Shown here: in pieces, positions 29,850 through 34,967 of the stretch
Layout of the letters: every line of letters begins with the position of its first letter
How positions within the stretch are numbered: the first letter of the stretch is position 1
DNA from: a virus
Virus record (IMG/VR): IMGVR_UViG_3300025770_000055
Coordinates: 1 to 34,967 of that record
DNA: 34,967 bases
Strand: one strand, 5' to 3'
Program-made: the position numbers and the translations under genes
The notes under the pieces: generated by a model
Told to the model about the DNA's origin: nothing
Database searches by the model: none
Seen by the model: only the letters and a program-made list of their open reading frames with translations

Positions 29850-30875
29850 ATGGCAGTAAAGGATTTTATTTCACAACTAATAAAGGAGTCTGACAATGAT
29901 ATGGCGTCGGTTGTATCCAGCGGTATTGTTGGCGATTGTTCTAGCTATTTATCTACTGGATCGTATAGCCTCAATGCTCTTTTAAGTGGGTCTATGTATG
30001 GTGGTGTTCCATCAAATAAAATATCATGTTTTGCCGGTTCAGAAGCTGTAGGTAAAACTTTTATTACTCTAAGTATTGCAAATAATTTTCTTAAAGAAGA
30101 TAAAGATAATATTGTAATTTATTTTGAGAGTGAAGGTGCTTTAACCAAAGATATGATTGAAGAACGTGGTTTAGACACAAATCGTATTGGGTTATTTCCT
30201 GTAGCTACAGTTGAGGAGTTCAGAACGCAGTGTGTTAAGATTATTGAAAATAGTAAACGCAGTAAAGGTAAATTGATGATATTTCTTGATTCACTTGGTA
30301 ACCTTTCTACAATGAAGGAAATGGGAGATGTGGCGAGTGGTTCTGATAAAAGAGATATGACACGGGCACCAATGATTAGGGGTACATTTCGTACCCTTGC
30401 TTTAATGTTAGCTAAACATAATATTCCATTGATTCTCACCAATCATACATATGATGCGATTGGTAGTATGTTTCCGAAAAAAGAAATCTCTGGTGGAGGA
30501 GGAATTAAGTATGCAGCATCTACTATTGTTACTTTAGGAAAACGAAAACATAAAGATGGAACAGATGTTATTGGTAATATTATTAAAGCAAAATTAGTTA
30601 AAGGTAGAATGACTAAAGAGGAATCTGTTATTGAAATGATGTTAGATTATGACAAGGGACTAGATAAGTATTATGGTTTAGTACCGATAGCAGAGAAGTA
30701 TGGTATTTTTAAGAAGGTGTCAACAAGATATGAAACACCTGTAGGGAAGGCATTTGAGAAAACTATAGTGAATGATCCAGAAAAGTATTTTACAGAAGAT
30801 GTTATGAAACAACTTGAGAAAGCTGTATTTAAGGAGTTTAATTATGGTAGTAAAGAGCAACCAAAGGACGTTTAA
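29850..30875 (+). CDS. uvsX: UvsX recombinase (RecA-like)
   Basis: UvsX forms filaments on ssDNA and drives strand exchange and recombination-dependent replication. From ATG 29850 (AGGAGG upstream; an in-frame ATG at 29817 lies inside the previous gene) the product is 341 aa. It has Walker A GSEAVGKT (63-70), IVIYFESEGALTKDMIEERG, Walker B LMIFLDSLGNL, the mobile loops, and ISGGGGIKYAASTIVTL. Its partner UvsY is at 780. The stop overlaps gp59 by 32 nt. Confidence 0.96.
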   Translation: MAVKDFISQLIKESDNDMASVVSSGIVGDCSSYLSTGSYSLNALLSGSMYGGVPSNKISCFAGSEAVGKTFITLSIANNFLKEDKDNIVIYFESEGALTKDMIEERGLDTNRIGLFPVATVEEFRTQCVKIIENSKRSKGKLMIFLDSLGNLSTMKEMGDVASGSDKRDMTRAPMIRGTFRTLALMLAKHNIPLILTNHTYDAIGSMFPKKEISGGGGIKYAASTIVTLGKRKHKDGTDVIGNIIKAKLVKGRMTKEESVIEMMLDYDKGLDKYYGLVPIAEKYGIFKKVSTRYETPVGKAFEKTIVNDPEKYFTEDVMKQLEKAVFKEFNYGSKEQPKDV

Positions 30876-31485
30876 TGCTTGGATAACATATCAAGCAATA
30901 CATGCACATTTTACTAGAGAGTATGATTACTTTAAGTATAATGGTAAATTGAATATGAATGAATATTCAATGGAAAAACAATTTATGAAGTATGAGGGTG
31001 GAGGATCACATTCCGCCCAAAGAACAATTTTTTCTAATCTCGGAAAGGCTTTCGAAAGCAAAGAAGATTTAATATTCTTTTATTTGTCACAGGTTACTAA
31101 TAACGTACCATATCCATCTATGTTTGATAGTGATTTGTATGAGGAATATAAAGAGAGAATGAATAATTTCCATTTTCATTTAAAACGTGATACTGAGGAA
31201 ATTTATACGCACATGGGGGAGTGGGATAAAACCTTCGATGAAATGTTTGTTGCAAAGGGGATTAATCATCCGTCAATATTAAAAATGGCATTAATACAGA
31301 CTATATCATTAGAAACCTTTGCTGTGTTGGATATTGTATTAAATTTTATCCCTAATATGGAAAAACAATTAATCGATCCAGCTTCAAAGGATTATTTGAA
31401 ATTAGTAAAAAATTATAAACCATTTTTATCCATTGGTGTTGATAAGGAAAAGAAAATAATAATGGATGTTTTAAATAAAGGGTAA
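30844..31485 (+). CDS. 59: Helicase loader (T4 gp59)
   Basis: gp59 loads the gp41 helicase on forked, gp32-covered DNA. From ATG 30844 (AAGGAG 6-7 nt upstream) the product is 213 aa (T4 217 aa). It has FNAWITYQAIHAHFTREYDY, FKYNGKL, the YEEYKERMNNFHFHLKRDTE helix, and ISLETFAVLDIVLNFIPN, matching T4's ISFETFILLDSFLNII. The gp41 gene follows after 1 nt, as expected for a loader-helicase pair. Confidence 0.9.
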   Translation: MVVKSNQRTFNAWITYQAIHAHFTREYDYFKYNGKLNMNEYSMEKQFMKYEGGGSHSAQRTIFSNLGKAFESKEDLIFFYLSQVTNNVPYPSMFDSDLYEEYKERMNNFHFHLKRDTEEIYTHMGEWDKTFDEMFVAKGINHPSILKMALIQTISLETFAVLDIVLNFIPNMEKQLIDPASKDYLKLVKNYKPFLSIGVDKEKKIIMDVLNKG

Positions 31486-31486
31486 T

Positions 31487-32893
31487 ATGCGAACGGAAAC
31501 TTTGATATTAGAGAATTTAATTCATAATGATACCTATGCGAGCATTATTGGTATTTTTCTTAAAGAAGAATATTTTAAGGATGCCGCTGAAAAAATTATA
31601 TTTAAAGAAATACAAGAACATCTTACTGAATATCATAAACCACCAACAGTGGAATCACTATCTGTAAAACTTACAAATAGGGATGATTTAAATGAAACAA
31701 CATATAAGAATTGTTTGGATATTTTAAAAGCGTATAATAAGAAAACAGATGATGAAGAATGGTTAGTACATGAAACTGAAAAATGGGCAAAGGATCAAGC
31801 TGTATATAATGGTATTGTAGATTCTATTGCAATTTTAGAAGGTAAAGATCAAAAGACTTCTAAAGATGCAATACCAGAAATTCTTACAGAAGCGTTAGCT
31901 ATTTCTTTAGACCAAAGTGTTGGTCATGGTTATATGGAGAATGGCGACGATCGTTGGGAATTTTATCATAAGAAAGAATCAAAAATTCCATTTGATATGG
32001 TAATGATGGATAAGATTACTAATGGAGGAATTTCTCCAAAAACCCTTACGGTATTGCTTGGGGGAACTGGTGTTGGTAAAACATTAGTTAAAACACATTT
32101 GGCTTGTCAGTATATGAAACAGGGATATGATGTTTTATATATTACTATGGAAATGGCGGAAGAAAGAATAGCAGAAAGAATAGATGCAAATTTAATGGAC
32201 ATTGATATTGACCAATTACATGTAATTCCAAAAGATAGTTTTCAGAAGAAATTAGAGAAATTAAAAATTGGTAGATTGATTGTTAAAGAATATCCAACAG
32301 CTGGTGCTCATGTTGGAAACTTCCGGGCTTTAATAAGAGAATTAAAAATTAAGAAAGATTTTACTCCAAAAGTCATTATATTAGACTACCTAAATATTTG
32401 TGCATCCAGTAGAGTTAAATGGGCGGCAAATATGAATACTTACATTTATATTAAGTCTATTGCTGAAGAGATTAGAGGTTTAGCGGTTGAATGTAATGTT
32501 CCTATTATTACAAGTTCTCAATTGAATAGAGAGGGGTTTGGTAGTAGTGACCCTGATTTAACTAATACATCAGAAAGTTTTGGATTGCCAGCTACTGCTG
32601 ATTTAATGATGGCGATTATTGCTAAAGATGGAGATCCGGGTAGTAAGAATCAAATCCTATTTAAACAATTGAAAAATCGTTATAGTGATTTATCTATGAA
32701 TAGTAAATTCTTGGTTAATGTTGTTAAAAAGAGGATGAAATTGGAGGATATTGAGGAGGATGCACAACCGGTTTTGGCGGGTGATAATAGCGGTAAATAT
32801 TATCAAAAGAAGGCAGAAGCCAATACTGAGGCTAATCCATTCACATTTAAGATTACCCCTAAGCTCAGAAAAGTAGACGATTGGAATATATAG
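31487..32893 (+). CDS. 41: Replicative helicase (T4 gp41, DnaB-like)
   Basis: gp41 is the hexameric 5'-3' helicase of the phage replisome. The 468-aa product (T4 475 aa) has an N-terminal helical domain, Walker A GGTGVGKT (192-199), DVLYITMEMAEERIAERIDA, Walker B VIILDYLNIC, ITSSQLNREG and the C-terminal LMMAII, KNRYSD and FLVNVVKKRM segments, closely like T4. The stop is followed by a late promoter element, marking the end of the replication block. Confidence 0.96.
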   Translation: MRTETLILENLIHNDTYASIIGIFLKEEYFKDAAEKIIFKEIQEHLTEYHKPPTVESLSVKLTNRDDLNETTYKNCLDILKAYNKKTDDEEWLVHETEKWAKDQAVYNGIVDSIAILEGKDQKTSKDAIPEILTEALAISLDQSVGHGYMENGDDRWEFYHKKESKIPFDMVMMDKITNGGISPKTLTVLLGGTGVGKTLVKTHLACQYMKQGYDVLYITMEMAEERIAERIDANLMDIDIDQLHVIPKDSFQKKLEKLKIGRLIVKEYPTAGAHVGNFRALIRELKIKKDFTPKVIILDYLNICASSRVKWAANMNTYIYIKSIAEEIRGLAVECNVPIITSSQLNREGFGSSDPDLTNTSESFGLPATADLMMAIIAKDGDPGSKNQILFKQLKNRYSDLSMNSKFLVNVVKKRMKLEDIEEDAQPVLAGDNSGKYYQKKAEANTEANPFTFKITPKLRKVDDWNI

Positions 32894-32906
32894 TGTGTTT
32901 AAATAT

Positions 32907-32914
32907 TATAAATA
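32907..32914 (+). promoter_or_regulatory. Late promoter element TATAAATA
   Basis: An exact TATAAATA 9 nt before the ATG at 32924. The predicted start near 32920 leaves almost no leader for that ORF, so the promoter either makes a near-leaderless mRNA or serves mainly the gene at 33123. Confidence 0.65.
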
Positions 32915-32923
32915 TATAAGAAT

Positions 32924-33115
32924 ATGACTGATAAAATTAAGAAATTATTTATTGATGCGAAGGCAAAAGCTGAGAAAAAGCGAGAAAAACCTGCTGAAGG
33001 TTCTCTACTTAATATCAAATTAACTAACGCAACAGATCACTACACAATATGTCCGTTTAGGTCAATTGATGCTAATGATTGTCCATTATGTGTATTAGAA
33101 AATCTAGATCTCTAG
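32924..33115 (+). CDS. 63-aa Lys-rich protein with Cys pair
   Basis: The N-terminal half is a basic helix (DKIKKLFIDAKAKAEKKREK). The C-terminal half has YTICPFRSIDANDCPLCVLE, with a Cys and a CxxC that could bind metal. No ribosome-binding site of note precedes the ATG. It ends 7 nt before the next gene, which has AGGAG. No family is recognised. Confidence 0.55.
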   Translation: MTDKIKKLFIDAKAKAEKKREKPAEGSLLNIKLTNATDHYTICPFRSIDANDCPLCVLENLDL

Positions 33116-33122
33116 GAGAAGT

Positions 33123-34832
33123 ATGAAACCGTTTAAGAAATTTATTGAAGATAAAGAATTAATTGAAAAAATTAATCCTGATACTAAATTTAGTGGTAAT
33201 ACTATAGCTAAAATCTATGAAGGTTGTGTTTATATAGTAGCAAGACTTAGCGGTTCTAATATAAAACCAAAAGTTGAAGATGTTAAAAAAATAATTAAAG
33301 AAGATGAATTTGATAAGTCAGATGATAAAGCATATTCTTTTTTTACAGAAACTTTAAATGGTAAATCTCAAGAAGCTAAAAATGAATTATTAGATTTTAT
33401 TTCAAGTATTGGTGGTCCAGTTAAACAAATAAAAGGTGGTGGTGGTTGGGGTTCTAGTGTTAGTATAATATGGGATAGTATAAATGATTTTTATTACAAA
33501 GTAATGCCAGATGAATATGCTGGTCTTAAAACGAAGGATAACACAGCAGATATTGTTTTTATATGGGGAACTACCGAACAAGATTTTGCTGATAGTTTAT
33601 TATCTATAAAAGAAGAACCACTTCTTGGCTCTATTAGCTTTGATAAAAATGGACTTTGTGAACTTGAGTTTGATGGAAAAAAGATATGTAACTTTGTTCA
33701 AGTTTCTTTAAAAAAGGGGGAAGGTGATGCGAGGATTGGTAGAGTAACTACTTTATTGAGAACTCGAGGAGAACTTGGTCAACCTACTAAGTCAGAAAGT
33801 TATGATTTACATAATTTTGATTTTGGTGATAATATTGAACTGAGTGAAGGTCTTTTAAGTTTTATAAAAGATAAGATAGGTGATATATCTGATTATGTTA
33901 AAATGGGTGTTTCTAAAATAAAAGGATTTTTATTTAAGAAATTTAAAAAATGGTCTGATTTTCTATCTAAAAGTTTAAAGTCATTTCTTAAAAGTGATAA
34001 GTTAGTTAAGAGTATGAAAAGTTTAAATCAGTTAGCTGATAATATAGATTTAAATGAGGCAAAAGAAAAAGGAACAAAAATAACACCAGCGTTTAGAGAA
34101 GAAATGGGAAAATTTTCTTCTCTTTTAACAAAGACGGGTATTCAATCAGAATTAAATAATATTACTTCAAATGTTTCATCAATAAATAGTAGATTTGATA
34201 AAGAATTTATTAGTGTTAAAGGTGATGGTATAAATTTAAAAATTCCAATTGTTGCATTGAATAAAAAAGTTAAAAAATGGCTTAAAGATTATAAAGCTGG
34301 AACTTTATTAAAAAAACCATCACCTGCTAGAAAAGCATATAAAGAATTTAGTTCTCCTTTATTCTTAACTATTGGTAACTACTCTGCTTATGCTACAATT
34401 AATATTATGTTAAATAATATTTTAAAAGATTCTAAAGATATAAAATCTTTAACTAAAGCATTGGTTACACAAAATGCCTTGTTAGATGCAGAAGCAAAAT
34501 TTGGAACTACTAATTTACCATTGTGGATTGTTTATGGTGGTGAAAAGGGTACAGTAAAATTATTAGGCACGAAGGGTGATTATAGAAAAAAAAGGGAAGA
34601 CGCATTAGCTAAAGCAGCAGAGAAAAGTGAATTTCCTTTTATTGTGATAGAGATAAATGTGTCACGATCTTCAACCAAAGGATTTGAATATACTGCTGTG
34701 TATGTATATTTTCTATTTGAAATTGATGGAAAATCACAACCTAAGTATATTAGAACTGAATATAGACCAGATCAGGCGGATGTTATTTCGTTTAAAGTTG
34801 AAGCAAACAGTGTTCAAGTAGGAGTTCCTTAA
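33123..34832 (+). CDS. Large late protein, unknown function
   Basis: This 569-aa protein begins MKPFKKFIEDKELIEK, an opening common in late proteins of T4-like marine phages. A GGGGWGSSVSIIWDSIND segment follows near residue 100, then a Lys-rich helical region with repeated Phe/Lys (KIKGFLFKKFKKWSDFLSKS) and a C-terminal beta-rich domain. AGGAG lies upstream. Base use is more AT-rich and Lys-rich than in the replication genes. Position after a late promoter suggests a virion or assembly protein; this is inference. Confidence 0.6.
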   Translation: MKPFKKFIEDKELIEKINPDTKFSGNTIAKIYEGCVYIVARLSGSNIKPKVEDVKKIIKEDEFDKSDDKAYSFFTETLNGKSQEAKNELLDFISSIGGPVKQIKGGGGWGSSVSIIWDSINDFYYKVMPDEYAGLKTKDNTADIVFIWGTTEQDFADSLLSIKEEPLLGSISFDKNGLCELEFDGKKICNFVQVSLKKGEGDARIGRVTTLLRTRGELGQPTKSESYDLHNFDFGDNIELSEGLLSFIKDKIGDISDYVKMGVSKIKGFLFKKFKKWSDFLSKSLKSFLKSDKLVKSMKSLNQLADNIDLNEAKEKGTKITPAFREEMGKFSSLLTKTGIQSELNNITSNVSSINSRFDKEFISVKGDGINLKIPIVALNKKVKKWLKDYKAGTLLKKPSPARKAYKEFSSPLFLTIGNYSAYATINIMLNNILKDSKDIKSLTKALVTQNALLDAEAKFGTTNLPLWIVYGGEKGTVKLLGTKGDYRKKREDALAKAAEKSEFPFIVIEINVSRSSTKGFEYTAVYVYFLFEIDGKSQPKYIRTEYRPDQADVISFKVEANSVQVGVP

Positions 34833-34967
34833 ATGCTATCATTTAAACAAACATTACAAGAAGATACTAATACTCATTTAGAACATCTGGAAGACGAAAT
34901 AATTAATGGTGGTATGGCAGGTGCCAAGACCGCTATCTTATTTTTAAATTCACTCACAGATATGTTG
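34833..34967 (+). CDS. Late protein N-terminus (DUF6267-like), cut by right edge
   Basis: ATG 34833 follows the previous stop directly, and 45 codons are open to the edge. The product starts MLSFKQTLQEDTNTHLEHLE and continues with DEIINGGMAGAKTAILFLNS LTDML. It resembles large uncharacterised late proteins of marine T4-like phages that share 'THLEHLED...NGG..G' near their start (I recall these as DUF6267, from memory). AGGAG lies about 10 nt upstream. Confidence 0.6.
   Translation, partial: MLSFKQTLQEDTNTHLEHLEDEIINGGMAGAKTAILFLNSLTDML

Noticed and set aside
1-34967. CRISPR array, insertion sequence, integrase or rRNA
   Set aside because: No regularly spaced repeats, transposase or integrase motifs, terminal inverted repeats or rRNA-like sequence were seen on reading through the window.

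Overview
This window looks like part of the core genome of a T4-like tailed phage (myovirus) with AT-rich DNA. It carries orthologues of the T4 replication, recombination and late-transcription genes: uvsY, uvsW, the gp55 late sigma factor, gp47/gp46, gp45 sliding clamp, gp44/gp62 clamp loader, RegA, gp43 DNA polymerase, UvsX, gp59 and gp41, plus a tail-tube-like gene. Hsp20, CobS-like and CobT-like proteins, several 2OG-Fe(II) oxygenases and a fatty acid desaturase are accessory genes typical of marine T4-like phages. Signal peptides and lipoboxes in four encoded proteins suggest a Gram-negative host. No photosynthesis gene, tRNA, rRNA, insertion sequence or CRISPR array is visible, so the host cannot be named more closely.

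Layout. 1-155 is the start of a minus-strand desaturase, divergent from a tail gene that has a T4-type late promoter. 745-8500 is a compact recombination and late-transcription block (uvsY, uvsW, dut, sigma gp55, gp47, gp46) with small zinc-binding and membrane proteins between the genes. 8503-12981 holds hsp20 and then a CobT-like VWA/metallopeptidase protein and a CobS/MoxR-like AAA+ ATPase. Each of these last two sits behind a copy of the same ~110-bp promoter cassette, and a long inverted repeat spans the stop codon of the first. 12981-15142 encodes three consecutive exported proteins, two with LPP20-like sequence. 15144-17776 is the clamp/clamp-loader region, interrupted by a PKHD-type oxygenase. 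17818-24706 is a tightly packed 7-deazaguanine operon. 24721-34967 has gp62, regA, a lipoprotein/Sm-like fusion, DNA polymerase, uvsX, gp59, gp41 and then late genes running off the right edge.

How the genes work together. FolE, QueD, QueE and QueC convert GTP to preQ0. A TGT homologue of the DpdA type would exchange guanine in phage DNA for the 7-deazaguanine base. A separate class II glutamine amidotransferase immediately after QueC looks like a split and reversed GAT-QueC and may supply the nitrogen for an archaeosine-type base. A YhhQ transporter could import precursor. A phosphoribosyltransferase, a 2OG-Fe(II) oxygenase and a ribbon-helix-helix protein share the operon and are candidate new partners. 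The whole cassette lies between gp44 and gp62, which are adjacent in T4.

Regulation. uvsY, queE and the polymerase gene share a promoter with an identical 13-nt -35-region element, a 17-bp spacer and TATAAT. In all three exactly 6 nt separate TATAAT from the ATG, which predicts leaderless mRNAs. The VWA and MoxR genes instead use TTGACA promoters with ribosome-binding leaders. T4-type late elements (TATAAATA) precede the tail gene, the gene at 24721, regA and the gene at 32924, consistent with the encoded gp55.
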